From Flavobacterium sp. Root186 (GTDB taxonomy: Bacteria; Bacteroidota; Bacteroidia; Flavobacteriales; Flavobacteriaceae): DNA of 64,000 bases. A program made the translations under genes and the position numbers. Under the pieces are notes generated by a model. The model was not told where the DNA came from. It saw only the letters and a list, made by a program, of their open reading frames with translations, and did not search any database. The DNA is taken from the NCBI RefSeq assembly GCF_001428525.1, contig NZ_LMHW01000013.1, positions 1,175 to 65,174 of the forward strand. The letters run 5' to 3'. Positions 9,533 through 18,462 of this stretch are shown piece after piece; position 1 is the first letter of the stretch, and every line of letters starts with the position of its first letter.

Positions 9533-9618
9533 AAATATTTGGTTATTTTTCATTTTTTTGTAACCTTTTGGAATGTCATTTCCTCTACTTCTAAATAAAC
9601 AATTAAATTTAAAAGAAA

Positions 9619-10002
9619 ATGGAAACAAACAATTTACGATTGAGGCTTGCGCCAACTTTCAATTTATTAAAGATAACATTTGGTATCGTGCCAATTGTTG
9701 CAGGTCTGGATAAATTCGTTAATTTATTGACAACATGGGAAAACTATCTTAATCCGGGAGTTGCAGCTATTATTCCTTTTTCTCCACACACTTTTATGAT
9801 TCTTGTTGGAATAATTGAGATTGTTGCAGGAATAATAGTTTTGACTAAACCAGCAATTGGAGGTTACATTGTGGCTGCTTGGCTAACACTCATTGGATTG
9901 ACCTTACTGTTTAGTGGTACATATCTCGATGTGGCTGTAAGGGATTTCGTAATGGCTATAGGTGCATTTTCACTGGCTAAAATCGCACGAATAGTTTCTT
10001 AA
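9619..10002 (+). CDS. DoxX-like four-helix membrane protein
   Basis: The protein has 127 residues and four predicted membrane helices, with KITFGIVPIVAGLDKFVNLL as the first, which matches DoxX-type small membrane proteins. The family is associated with quinol oxidation or redox stress in some organisms, but no activity is established for this member. A strong rho-independent terminator follows directly. Confidence 0.75.
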   Translation: METNNLRLRLAPTFNLLKITFGIVPIVAGLDKFVNLLTTWENYLNPGVAAIIPFSPHTFMILVGIIEIVAGIIVLTKPAIGGYIVAAWLTLIGLTLLFSGTYLDVAVRDFVMAIGAFSLAKIARIVS

Positions 10003-10014
10003 ATTAAATACTAT

Positions 10015-10059
10015 ATTGAGTTTACAACTTTACTTCTTTTTGTAAACTCAATATTTTTT
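10015..10059 (+). terminator. rho-independent terminator after the DoxX gene
   Basis: A 12-bp perfect inverted repeat (ATTGAGTTTACA and TGTAAACTCAAT) with a 14-base loop is followed by a run of T. It ends the unit containing the DoxX gene and separates it from the sigma factor gene. Confidence 0.85.
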
Positions 10060-10091
10060 AAATTATATCTCAGTATTTACTGTACCCGGAC

Positions 10092-10754
10092 ATGAAAATA
10101 AAAGAACAATATTCTGACGCTGATATTATAACCAAGATCATTAATGGGGAATTTGGATTATTTGAAATATTGATTAGAAGATACAATCCTTATCTCTATA
10201 AAATAGGCAGGTCATACAACTATAATCATGAAGACACTCAGGATTTAATGCAAGAGACCTTTATTGCTGTTTATTTTAATTTACAAAAATTTGAAAATCG
10301 AGCCCTTTTCAAAACATGGATAATCAAAATAATGCTAAACAGTTGTTATAAAAAGAAACAGAAGTTCAGTTTCAAAAATGAGGTTTCAAAAGATATAAAT
10401 AATAATGACGTGCCAATGTTTTCAGATCACCAACATACTGATACAAATAAGATTGTAATGAATAGGGAACTAGGAAACATTATTGAATCATCATTGAATC
10501 AAATTCCAATAGAGTATCGAATGGTTTTTTCTTTAAGGGAAATTAATGGACTAAATGTTTCAGAAACGGCTGATGCTTTAAATATTAGTGAATCTAATGT
10601 TAAAGTAAGGTTGAATAGAGCTAAAACGATGTTGCGAAAAGAGATTGAAAAATCATATTCACCAAATGATATTTTTGAATTTAACTTAATATATTGCGAC
10701 GCAATAGTAAACAGGGTAATGAATAATATTAAGCTTGGAAGTAATGGGAATTAA
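10092..10754 (+). CDS. ECF-type RNA polymerase sigma factor
   Basis: The protein has 220 residues. Region 2 is visible at about residues 25-85 (EDTQDLMQETFIAVYFNL, then FKTWIIKI), and region 4 at about 140-195 with a helix-turn-helix (LNVSETADALNISESNVKVR). Region 3 is absent, as expected for group IV sigma factors. No anti-sigma gene is recognisable next to it; the downstream 200 bp hold no convincing gene. The C-terminal 30 residues beyond region 4 are unlike the core family. Confidence 0.9.
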   Translation: MKIKEQYSDADIITKIINGEFGLFEILIRRYNPYLYKIGRSYNYNHEDTQDLMQETFIAVYFNLQKFENRALFKTWIIKIMLNSCYKKKQKFSFKNEVSKDINNNDVPMFSDHQHTDTNKIVMNRELGNIIESSLNQIPIEYRMVFSLREINGLNVSETADALNISESNVKVRLNRAKTMLRKEIEKSYSPNDIFEFNLIYCDAIVNRVMNNIKLGSNGN

Positions 10755-10968
10755 AGCAGGTTGCGATATGAAATTAATGACCTGAAAATATTTACTTGAA
10801 CAGCTGTTTCAGAAGCTTTTGTTGAAATAAATCTAGTTTTTTTATTAATTACTTGGTAAAAAAGGTTGAAAAGATTTGTCTGCAAAAGGCAAGTCATTGC
10901 AAATACTTTCAAATTAAACGATCCTGAACTTGATACCGTAAGAATTGAAGATATAGAATTAAACAATT

Positions 10969-11658
10969 ATGTCCAAAACCGTTGCTGATAAAATCATTGA
11001 TTTCAATACTAATTTACAATATTCAGGTCCGCTGCCTGAATATTTTAAAGTACTAAACCCTTATGTAGACAATCCTGAAACTATCTTGGTAATGCAGCAG
11101 TTTTATAATAAATATTACAACGATTTACAATCAAGAAAATTCATTATCGGAATTAACCCGAGTCGCCATGGCGCTGGAGTAACCGGTATTCCATTTACAG
11201 ATACCAAAAGGTTGGAAAATGCTTGTGGCATTAAAATGCAATCAGCAAAAACACACGAAATATCATCTGTTTTTATGTATGAAATGATTGCTGAATATGG
11301 CGAGGTCAAAGATTTCTATCAAGATTTTTATATCAATTCGCCATTTCCTTTAGCTATTATTCGTAAAACCAAAGAAGGCAAATGGCTAAATGCCAATTAC
11401 TACGATGACCTAAGGCTCTTTGAAATGGTCAAGGGTTTTATGATTCTTTCCTTAAAAAATCACATAAGTTTAGGGCTGGATACTTCTGAGGTTTTCGTGC
11501 TTGGAAAGAAAAATGCCAATTTTATCCAAAAGATCAACAAAGAGGAAAATTTATTTGATAGGATAACAGTCCTTGAGCACCCGCGCTATATTCAGCAATA
11601 CAAATCCAAAGAAAAGCAATTGTATATAGACAAATATATTCTAACATTAAATAAATAG
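10969..11658 (+). CDS. uracil-DNA glycosylase superfamily protein, SMUG2-type
   Basis: The protein has 229 residues. The segment FIIGINPSRHGAGVTG corresponds to the water-activating and uracil-binding loop of SMUG-type glycosylases, and LEHPRYIQQYK near the C-terminus corresponds to the minor-groove intercalation loop. It would excise damaged or deaminated bases in base excision repair. The next gene, a DUF488 protein, starts one base after its stop, a pairing that suggests shared function. Confidence 0.8.
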   Translation: MSKTVADKIIDFNTNLQYSGPLPEYFKVLNPYVDNPETILVMQQFYNKYYNDLQSRKFIIGINPSRHGAGVTGIPFTDTKRLENACGIKMQSAKTHEISSVFMYEMIAEYGEVKDFYQDFYINSPFPLAIIRKTKEGKWLNANYYDDLRLFEMVKGFMILSLKNHISLGLDTSEVFVLGKKNANFIQKINKEENLFDRITVLEHPRYIQQYKSKEKQLYIDKYILTLNK

Positions 11659-11659
11659 A

Positions 11660-12196
11660 TTGAAACAATTAGCTAAACATACACTTTACACTATAGGACA
11701 TTCAACTCATAGTTTAACAGAGTTTTTGGAAATATTGCATTCGTTCAATATTAAAATTCTTGCTGATATCAGAAGTATGCCAGGTTCTCGTAAATTTCCT
11801 CAATTCAATCAGGATAATTTAAAAATAGCCGCGGAAAAGGCCGGAATATACTATATTCATTTGCCCAGTTTGGGCGGTAGACGAAAAGCTGAAAAAAACA
11901 CAAAAAATACCCGTTGGGAAAATCCTTCTTTCAGGGGCTATGCTGATTACATGGAATCTGATGAATTTAAAAATGGCATTGAAGATCTAAAACACATTGC
12001 CATAGAAAACAATACTGTTATTATGTGTTCTGAAGCACTTTGGTGGCGATGTCACCGTTCCATGATATCTGATTATCTAAAAGCGAAACATTGGGCAGTA
12101 TTACATATTATGGAGATAGGAAAAACTCAGGAACATAGGTATACCTCCCCTGCAAGAATTGTTCACGATTGTGTATTCTATTCTGATGAAAATTAA
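11660..12196 (+). CDS. DUF488 domain-containing protein
   Basis: The protein has 178 residues and starts at a TTG one base after the SMUG2 gene stops, so the two are likely co-translated. Family hallmarks are LYTIGHSTHSLTEFLEIL at the N-terminus and MCSEALWWRCHRSM near residue 130, where the conserved Cys, His and Arg could form a catalytic or metal site. The biochemical function of DUF488 is not established. The location suggests a role alongside base repair; that is inference. Confidence 0.88.
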   Translation: MKQLAKHTLYTIGHSTHSLTEFLEILHSFNIKILADIRSMPGSRKFPQFNQDNLKIAAEKAGIYYIHLPSLGGRRKAEKNTKNTRWENPSFRGYADYMESDEFKNGIEDLKHIAIENNTVIMCSEALWWRCHRSMISDYLKAKHWAVLHIMEIGKTQEHRYTSPARIVHDCVFYSDEN

Positions 12197-12380
12197 CTCG
12201 TACTAAAAATCTATTATTTAAAAGCTAAATCTTTTTAGTTGTCGACAAAGTGATTTGCTATAGTAAACTTTAAAGCAATTCATGAGTATTTTATTTAAAA
12301 ATAAAAAAACAAAAAATTACAACTTACCCTTTTAATCATTTAATTTTGTTATTCTATGAACACACTATCAATCTACTAAA

Positions 12381-13646
12381 ATGGAAAGACAAAAGATAAT
12401 TAATCGAAACTATTTTAAACTTATATTGATCTCTTTTATTGTTGGACTATGCGGGGCATTGCTAGCATTTTCACTAAAGAAATTAACTGAATTTTTTGAA
12501 AAGTATCTATTTAATGCTGTTAGTAATTATTCTATAGCGATCATATTATTTCCTACAATTGGAATTACAGCTATTTACTTTTTGAGAAAATATGTATTTA
12601 AAAATAGAAAAAACAAAGGAATAACTGAAATCTATAAAACACTAGACCAGCGCAAAGATCACTTACCTTTATTCAAAATACCTTCTCATTACATTAATGG
12701 TTTTCTAACCGTAATATTTGGAGGTTCAACCGGTGTGGAAGTATCGACGGTCGTGGCTACGGCAACTATTGGAAACCTTGCTTACAAAAAGAATTTAATA
12801 GCAAAAATATACAAAAGGGAATTAATTTGCGCTGGGGTAACTGCAGGAGTTGCCATTTTATTTTGCAGTCCTTTGGCTGGTTGGTTATTTGCTATGGAAG
12901 TTATTGCAAGAAAAATAAGCAAAACACTTGTTATTGCTTGTACTTCTTCAGCATTAGTAAGCTACTTGTTTATTTATTTTTTTGACAACAGACCTTTGCT
13001 TTTATATACCGTTGTAGATTGGAATTGGAATGCCATTCCTTTTTTTATTGTCTTAAGTCTTTTGGCAGCCATACTAGCGGTCTATTTCACACTTTTAGTT
13101 ACTCGGATAAAAGGTCTTTTTGCAACTATCACAAACAATTTTATACGTGTGAATTTAGGGGCTTTGATTGTCGGATTATTAATTTACTTTTTTCCAAGCC
13201 TATATGGCGACAGTTACGATGCACTTCGTGAGATACTACACGAATCAATAACGACACCAAACATTTCAATTCTCTTCTTATTAATTATTGCAATTTTAAA
13301 GCCTTTAGCCGCATCTCTAACACTTGGTGCGGGCGGCGATGGAGGTGTATTTGCGCCAAGTATCGTTTCTGGAGCATTTCTAGGACTCTTTATTGCTTTT
13401 ATTGGCAATAATTATTTTGGAGCTAATTTAATTCCATTAAACTTTGCGTTAGTGGGGGCAGCTGCTACATTATCTGCTTCACTTTTTGCCCCCCTCACTT
13501 CTTTAGTCCTTATATGTAATTTACTGCCAAACGGATATTTATTGTTTGTTCCTATTTTATTGGGAAGCATAATTTCATATTTGTTTTCAAAAAAACTTTT
13601 ACCATATAATGTTTATTCATATGATTTTTATTTGACAACGAAATAA
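12381..13646 (+). CDS. ClC family chloride channel or H+/Cl- antiporter
   Basis: The protein has 421 residues and about ten or more membrane helices. The segment GGSTGVEVSTVV matches the family GREGP loop and keeps the gating glutamate. GAGGDGGVFAPSIVSGA matches the GxFxP filter. In the segment matching the proton-glutamate region of E. coli ClC (LAGILFIIEEM) this protein reads LAGWLFAMEVI, so the second glutamate is replaced by valine. That could indicate altered proton coupling. It has no C-terminal CBS domains and stands alone. Confidence 0.88.
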   Translation: MERQKIINRNYFKLILISFIVGLCGALLAFSLKKLTEFFEKYLFNAVSNYSIAIILFPTIGITAIYFLRKYVFKNRKNKGITEIYKTLDQRKDHLPLFKIPSHYINGFLTVIFGGSTGVEVSTVVATATIGNLAYKKNLIAKIYKRELICAGVTAGVAILFCSPLAGWLFAMEVIARKISKTLVIACTSSALVSYLFIYFFDNRPLLLYTVVDWNWNAIPFFIVLSLLAAILAVYFTLLVTRIKGLFATITNNFIRVNLGALIVGLLIYFFPSLYGDSYDALREILHESITTPNISILFLLIIAILKPLAASLTLGAGGDGGVFAPSIVSGAFLGLFIAFIGNNYFGANLIPLNFALVGAAATLSASLFAPLTSLVLICNLLPNGYLLFVPILLGSIISYLFSKKLLPYNVYSYDFYLTTK

Positions 13647-13664
13647 CAGTCACTAAGTAATAAG

Positions 13665-13772
13665 TTAAGATATACAATGAAGTTTCTTTACTTGATGATC
13701 AACGTTATAGAGGACAGACAACGCTTCTAACTCTTCTTTTGGAATATATCCTAAAACTTCTTCTAGTTTCAT
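13665..13772 (-). pseudogene. possible N-terminal remnant of an IS4-like transposase
   Basis: A 35-codon minus-strand frame begins MKLEEVLGYIPKEELEAL and continues LYNVDHQVKKLH before stopping. This resembles the N-terminus of some IS4-type transposases, followed by loss of the rest. The identification is from pattern memory and is weak. It lies at the left edge of a stretch full of broken genes. Confidence 0.35.
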
Positions 13773-13800
13773 AAGCCCTTTTAGAACTCAAATATAATAA

Positions 13801-14358
13801 TTTAGAGGTTTCGAACACTTATACCGCCAGGGACAGGCTATCATCGAACACACTATTCTAAGTGCCCGATACTTGCTGGATATCATAACCAAAGAAGAAT
13901 ACGATCTGGAAATGGAAAAAAATAAACACTCTTGAGGATATGGGATCCTTTTTTCAAATCGAAAAAGCTTTTGAAGAACTTTCATCAAACGGGGTCAAGC
14001 CTTCTGTCTCCATAGTACAGTTTTACGATTCAATGACCAAAATTATTGAAAATAAAAAAAGCGGGATTGTACGCATTGTAGCCTATAATAAAATTATGGA
14101 TGCTGAGTCTGTAATCCTGCATCATGATCTGGTGATGAATTTCGCCTATTTTATCGGTCGTGCAGGAGCACCCCTTTCAAAGCAGGGCATATCTGGAATC
14201 TGGAACTTGAAAAAAAGTTCCTGTAACGCCTTAATGATATTGCTGGCTATGCCGATAAATGCGGCTATCATATAGGGGTAGGAAACCTGACATTAACATC
14301 CGTAAAATGGAATTATGAAAAAAGCATTCCATACTCATTACCTCTCCTGCTGGACTAG
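13801..14358 (+). pseudogene. multiply frameshifted gene of unknown family
   Basis: Three reading frames join into one plausible protein. The frame from 13801 (EHLYRQGQAIIEHTIL) shifts at a run of seven A near 13920 into the frame of INTLEDMGSFFQIEKAFEEL, continues to about 14175, shifts again near AGAPLSKQ, and meets an in-frame TAA in place of a sense codon after EKKFL, before RLNDIAGYADKCGYHIGVG. No upstream start is present. I do not recognise the family. The damage pattern shows a decaying gene; the ORF at 14315 may be its 3' end in yet another frame. Confidence 0.6.
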
Positions 14359-14833
14359 AAGAAATTTTGATTTGCTGGAGCCAGTTAATAAAAAGATGGT
14401 AGAAATGCTGGCCAAACTATGCAGCTCACTTGACCAGCTGGCCCAAGTATACGGAGCAAATGAATACATCGAAAATATGATTTCCTGCATGGTATTAAAA
14501 TTTCAGATCCAGCATTTTTCAAGACATTTTGAAGTTGCCAGTCAAACGAAAGAAAAAATATTAGAGGTCATAAATTCATACGGATTTCAGGGATTGAAAA
14601 AGGAATATCATCCCATCTTTAATAACGGCACCGCACATGAGAAGTTTATTGAAAAATATACCCTTCATATTAATAGGATTCAAGATTTTGCAACAGCAAA
14701 TGGAATTGACTGTTACCAAATGCTTACTGAGGAGCAGGTTAATTCTAAAATTGAATGGTCAATAAAAGTTCTTAAACTTGACTTCTCCATACTTCCTGAC
14801 ATAGATATCCAAGAGAACAATAGTAAAAATTGA
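14315..14833 (+). CDS. hypothetical protein, probably the 3' part of the decayed gene upstream
   Basis: The 172-residue frame is mostly alpha-helical with no recognised motif (for example DLLEPVNKKMVEMLAKL, then FQIQHFSRHFEVASQTKE). Its first 15 codons overlap the end of the frameshifted gene at 13801-14358 in another frame, so the annotated start is probably artificial. Either it is an independent small gene starting further in, or it is the C-terminal half of the broken gene. It ends about 80 bp before a flavobacterial repeat element. Confidence 0.45.
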   Translation: MKKAFHTHYLSCWTRRNFDLLEPVNKKMVEMLAKLCSSLDQLAQVYGANEYIENMISCMVLKFQIQHFSRHFEVASQTKEKILEVINSYGFQGLKKEYHPIFNNGTAHEKFIEKYTLHINRIQDFATANGIDCYQMLTEEQVNSKIEWSIKVLKLDFSILPDIDIQENNSKN

Positions 14834-14911
14834 TATAACCAAAAAAGTATCTAATCGCGGGAGACCTCAAAAAAACTTCTTTTAAGATACTCAAATAGAT
14901 CACCGCTACAG

Positions 14912-15018
14912 CCCTAGCCCCGATTGCTTCGCCAGTTCGCTTCGCTCGTGTGCAGTGGAAATCCTTTTGTGCCGTTGTTCGGCACAAAAGATTGGAACGT
15001 ATAGCGGGAAAAAGCTCC
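14912..15018 (+). repeat. flavobacterial intergenic hairpin repeat, copy 1
   Basis: The element runs from CCCTAGCCCCGAT to ATAGCGGGAAAAAGCTCC and contains the stem CTTTTGTGCCG / CGGCACAAAAG. A second copy in the same orientation is at 18199-18320. I know this kind of element as a common intergenic repeat after genes in Flavobacterium genomes. It may act as a processed RNA hairpin or terminator-like structure; its function is not established. Confidence 0.75.
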
Positions 15019-15038
15019 AAAAAAATAATAATATAAAC

Positions 15039-15590
15039 CCTAAAAATAATTTTACATACAAGCCTGACAACAAAGCACAACCCGGACAAGCAAGGCAATA
15101 CCGCCCAACCTGCCCCCGCCACCCCTTTAAAAAAAACAACAGCAATAATCTAATTCAAAAAATAAAACAAAAAATTCCCATACAACCAGAAATTACGACA
15201 AGCTCCACCGTAATTCCCAAAACCAAATCAAAGCCCCAAAACGTGCAGCCAAAAACACCCAGCCCCTATGCCCCGCAGAACCCTTATAAGAAACCCCAAA
15301 GCGACCCCAAAGACATAACCGGGAAGTACATAGAAAAGGACCTTATAGAGAATGACCCTTCGGAGGGGTCTGAAACCGATATGGATACCCAAAAGAGCGA
15401 TGAGGCTCAAAATGATCCCTTTGAAACCATTGAACCCGAAAAGGATAATCCGGTAAAGAAGGAATTCGAAATTGGGCAGCTTGGCAATGAGAGCTTCAGG
15501 AAGATGAAAGCACACGGGATGAAACGGATGGGGCACCGGGCTATGCCAAACCTTCCCAGCAAAAATTTTAATGCATTGATCGTGAAGAAA
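15039..15590 (+). CDS. Lys/Pro-rich hypothetical protein, probably truncated
   Basis: The frame is open from within the repeat (14955) to 15887. Only the part from about 15039 to 15590 has protein-like character: a Pro/Lys/Gln-rich linker with KTPSPYAPQNPYKKPQ, then an acidic stretch (NDPFETIEPEKDNP) and QLGNESFRKMK. Beyond 15590 it runs through a terminator hairpin and antisense to the esterase gene. It looks like a 3'-truncated or fragmentary gene, perhaps from a mobile element. The start is uncertain and no family is recognised. Confidence 0.35.
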
Positions 15591-15628
15591 AATAAAAAAG
15601 GTACTGCCCTATTGCTGGCAGTACCTTT
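15591..15628 (-). terminator. rho-independent terminator after the esterase gene
   Basis: A 9-bp stem (GGTACTGCC / GGCAGTACC) with an 8-base loop, read on the minus strand, is followed by a run of T interrupted once. It lies about 35 bp past the stop of the minus-strand alpha/beta hydrolase gene. Confidence 0.8.
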
Positions 15629-15662
15629 GATTCATAAACAATCCAGCGTATGGATTCCAGTA

Positions 15663-16616
15663 TTATTTGTTGTCGATGCGCGCTTTTGCATCAGGATCGT
15701 TCTGAAGATCCTTTTGCAATTCTGCCCAGCTCTTATCACTCGGATCCATTGCCGAGCGGATGTATGCCAGAATAGATTCACAGAGAAAGGCGACAAGCTG
15801 CGGGCTTTCATCTGTGGTTTCCGCCACATCCCATCCCGAAATGCCCCCGTAGATATGTTCGGCGCCAAATACGGTAAGCAGGCTTGACTGTACCGGACTT
15901 TGATAGTAGGGATCGGCGCGCCAGTTCTCAACGTTTGAAAAATTCAGGTTAATGTCCCTGTCGCCATTGATTACAAGTGTGGGCAGCGACATAGATGTGT
16001 AGTTGATCCCTTTTAAGACCGGATAATGGGTTAGGGCAAAATCACCATTAAGGCCTTCTGGTCCTCCGGGTGCCCCTATCATTACAAGGGCTTTGAGCCT
16101 TGTTTCGGCCAAACTTATTGTTTCACCCAGAGTATCGGTAACTTCCGCGCCTGCAAGCATTCCCACAGTAAGCGCGCCAAGGGAATGGCCAATAGCCGAT
16201 ACCTGCGATTTGTCGGCGCGGTGCTCCAGGCCCGGAACTCTGGCCAGGATATGGTCCAGGTTGTCCAGGATAAAATGGATGTCTTTGGCCCTTGATTTCA
16301 AAAACAAACCTCCTTCAGGGCCTGTAGTGTCAAGACCTAAGAGCTTGGCATCAGGGTGGGTTGGCTGAATTACAATGAAGCCTTTGGAAGAGAAGAACTC
16401 GGTCAGGGGTGCTAGTCCCCTTAATGAGGAAAGATAAGTCGAGGCGCCATGCCCATGTGACAGGATTACGATAGGAAGATTGTTCCCGCTGACAGGTGCC
16501 GATACTTTTAGGTGCATATCTGCCGGCCTGCCAGAAACAGGCATTACAATTGGGCTGTACGTGATAACGGGATTGGAGCTGAGTCCGATAACTGAAATTT
16601 GATCTTGATTTTTCAT
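15663..16616 (-). CDS. alpha/beta hydrolase, lipase/esterase-like
   Basis: The protein has 317 residues. An oxyanion-type HGHG motif (VILSHGHGAS, near residue 53) and the nucleophile elbow GHSLGA (near residue 143) mark a serine alpha/beta hydrolase. A candidate acid follows in INGDRDIN and a candidate His in FGAEHIYGG. The fold resembles chlorophyllase or dienelactone-hydrolase-like esterases. There is no signal peptide. The gene is more GC-rich than its surroundings and is followed upstream by an AraC regulator on the same strand, so the pair may have arrived together. The substrate is unknown. Confidence 0.85.
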   Translation of the reverse strand: MKNQDQISVIGLSSNPVITYSPIVMPVSGRPADMHLKVSAPVSGNNLPIVILSHGHGASTYLSSLRGLAPLTEFFSSKGFIVIQPTHPDAKLLGLDTTGPEGGLFLKSRAKDIHFILDNLDHILARVPGLEHRADKSQVSAIGHSLGALTVGMLAGAEVTDTLGETISLAETRLKALVMIGAPGGPEGLNGDFALTHYPVLKGINYTSMSLPTLVINGDRDINLNFSNVENWRADPYYQSPVQSSLLTVFGAEHIYGGISGWDVAETTDESPQLVAFLCESILAYIRSAMDPSDKSWAELQKDLQNDPDAKARIDNK

Positions 16617-16755
16617 CGTGTAAATGTTTTAGTTTAACAATACACAAAGGTTGATAGATAACCGCTGCCGCACGTAGCCAAATTGAGGACTTGCGTAGTC
16701 AAAACGAGAATGGATATTTAGACAATTCAAGCTGAATTCAAATTGCTATAAAAGC

Positions 16756-16798
16756 AAAAGAGAAACTAAATTCCAACTTGGAATTTAGTTTCTCTTTT
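16756..16798 (-). terminator. very long perfect hairpin terminator after the AraC gene
   Basis: Two 21-bp arms (16756-16776 and 16778-16798) are perfect reverse complements separated by a single C. The arm ends are AAAAG and CTTTT, giving U-rich RNA on either strand. It lies just past the stop of the minus-strand AraC gene and before the start of the esterase gene, so it should isolate the two transcripts. Confidence 0.85.
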
Positions 16799-16831
16799 AT
16801 AACGCTGGCAGTACCAACTACTGTCTTGCCA

Positions 16832-17746
16832 CTAATTGAATGAATGCCTGAAATCGACAGGCGACAGTTTGGTCTTGGTCTTAAAGAGTTTGCTAAAAGA
16901 TTGCGGATGCTCAAAACCCAGCTGATAGGCAATTTCTGAAATCGTTAGATCTGTCCCAGACAATAACTCCTTGGCCTTTTGAATCATTTTAGTATGTATG
17001 TGCTGCTGGGCATTCTGGCCTGTTAGCAAGCGCAGCATATCGCTGAGATAGCTCGGTGACAAGTGTAAAAGCCCTGCAATATAATGAACTGTCGGGATAC
17101 CCTCAGTAGCTGTCCTTTGATTGTTAAAGTAATCCTCCAGTATGGCTTCGAGTTTTTCGAGCAAACTATTGTTTACAGCTTTTCTTGTAATGAACTGGCG
17201 TTTGTAGAAACGGTTACAGTAATTGAGCAATAATTCGAGCTGTGAAATAATTACATCCTGGCTGAAATCGTCAATACGGCTTTCCAGTTCCTCGAGAATA
17301 ATGCCGAAAATAGAAAGGATGGTAGTTTTTTCCCTGTCCGATAAATGTAATGCCTCATTGGCCGAATAGGAAAAATAGCCATAGTCCTTTATCTTTTTTG
17401 CCAAAGGGTAGGTTAATAAAAAATCAGGATGGACCAGCAGCACATATCCGGATTTTTTAGTTTCATCCGGACTTTCAAACAACTGGTTTGGGGCCGTAAA
17501 AATCAAGCCGCCCTCACTGAAGTCATAATGATTCTGACCATACCGAACCTGGGATGCGATATTGGTTTTGTAGGCAATTTTATAGTAATTGAGCACCATC
17601 ATTTCAGGCAGCGCGTCCGACAATACATTTACATCATCAAGATTGATCATGCTTATCATCGGGTGTAATGGCCTTGGAAGCCCAAGAGCCCTGTGGAAGT
17701 CATGGAGGGAGTCAATTTTGCGGTGGGTAGTTTCTTGCTTTTTCAT
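16832..17746 (-). CDS. AraC family transcriptional regulator
   Basis: The protein has 304 residues. The N-terminal 190 form a cupin-like sensor without clear motifs (HYDFSEGGLIFTAPNQ). The last 100 hold the double helix-turn-helix with VHYIAGLLHLSPSYLSDML and ISEIAYQLGFEHPQSFSKLF, ending with SPVDFR. It is followed by a perfect 43-bp hairpin and then the esterase gene on the same strand, a plausible target. The family usually regulates adjacent catabolic or redox genes. Confidence 0.92.
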   Translation of the reverse strand: MKKQETTHRKIDSLHDFHRALGLPRPLHPMISMINLDDVNVLSDALPEMMVLNYYKIAYKTNIASQVRYGQNHYDFSEGGLIFTAPNQLFESPDETKKSGYVLLVHPDFLLTYPLAKKIKDYGYFSYSANEALHLSDREKTTILSIFGIILEELESRIDDFSQDVIISQLELLLNYCNRFYKRQFITRKAVNNSLLEKLEAILEDYFNNQRTATEGIPTVHYIAGLLHLSPSYLSDMLRLLTGQNAQQHIHTKMIQKAKELLSGTDLTISEIAYQLGFEHPQSFSKLFKTKTKLSPVDFRHSFN

Positions 17747-17790
17747 CGCTTAAATTTAAATAAAAATAATTAATAACAGGTACAGTGAAT

Positions 17791-18005
17791 CTATTGTTTC
17801 TCCAGCCATTTTTTAAATAAACCGGTATAAATTGGCATTATAACATAGGTCATCAGGGGAACCAGGATTGCTGAGAGTATTAGTGTACGGAAGAGTAATG
17901 GGACCTGCATCAATACATCATCAAAAAATAAGACACGATGTTCATTACCGGATAAATAGCCAGCCAGGATAAAAATGCTGTTTTGTATGTTAACGTATTT
18001 TTCAT
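17791..18005 (-). pseudogene. frameshifted small two-helix membrane protein
   Basis: Two frames join. The ATG at 18005 opens MKNTLTYKTAFLSWLAIYP and runs to a stop near VSYFLMMY. The other frame then supplies MQVPLLFRTLILSAILVPLM and ends FKKWLEKQ. Together they read as one protein of about 70 residues with two membrane helices, resembling the membrane tail found in some antibiotic-biosynthesis-monooxygenase-like proteins. One indel near 17915-17925 separates the halves. It is either a pseudogene or a sequencing error. It lies just upstream of the AraC regulator on the same strand. Confidence 0.65.
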
Positions 18006-18198
18006 TTCTTAAAATTTTATACTGCAAATGTCATTAACTGAGATTTGCAGCATGAAGTGTAAATGAGGAATTTGTTAGCCAAAATGATGATAATGCAGGG
18101 AAGCTGGTTTTGTATGTGGAATGATTTTGGGCAATTCCGAAAACAGAGCTTCATGTAGTCCCAAACCAGCTGTAATACCGGAACATTTTGCGATACTT

Positions 18199-18320
18199 CC
18201 CTAGCCCCGATAGCTTCGCTCGTGTGCAGAGGAAATCCTTTTGTGCCGGGGGTTCGGCACAAAAGATTGCTTTGCCAGTTCGCTGGCGCTCGGGTGGAGC
18301 GGATAGCGGGAAAAAGCTCC
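18199..18320 (+). repeat. flavobacterial intergenic hairpin repeat, copy 2
   Basis: This copy shares CCCTAGCCCCGAT, the CTTTTGTGCCG / CGGCACAAAAG stem and ATAGCGGGAAAAAGCTCC with the copy at 14912-15018, in the same orientation. It has an extra GC-rich insert (GCCAGTTCGCTGGCGC) after the main stem, where copy 1 carries similar bases before the stem. The two copies bracket the esterase and AraC cassette. Confidence 0.75.
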
Positions 18321-18462
18321 TAAAAAAACAGCATCATAAAGACCTATAGCACTTCAAACCCAGATGACTTAACACGAAAACGGACAGCCATAAAAATAAA
18401 ACCACTAATTTTGCTTTTTCACAGTAGATATAAAGCCGCCGCTGGTTTGAAGGGCATGAAAT

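Noticed and set aside
10870..10986. Short plus-strand frame with NDPELDTVRIEDIELNN upstream of and overlapping the SMUG2 start
   Set aside because: It looks protein-like but has no start codon, is under 40 codons and overlaps a good gene. It may be a fragment, but I cannot support it as a gene.
14772..15145. Two overlapping minus-strand ORFs over the repeat element and its flank
   Set aside because: They read through the hairpin repeat and are Cys/Leu/Phe-rich in a way typical of antisense frames. No start signal or homology pattern is visible.
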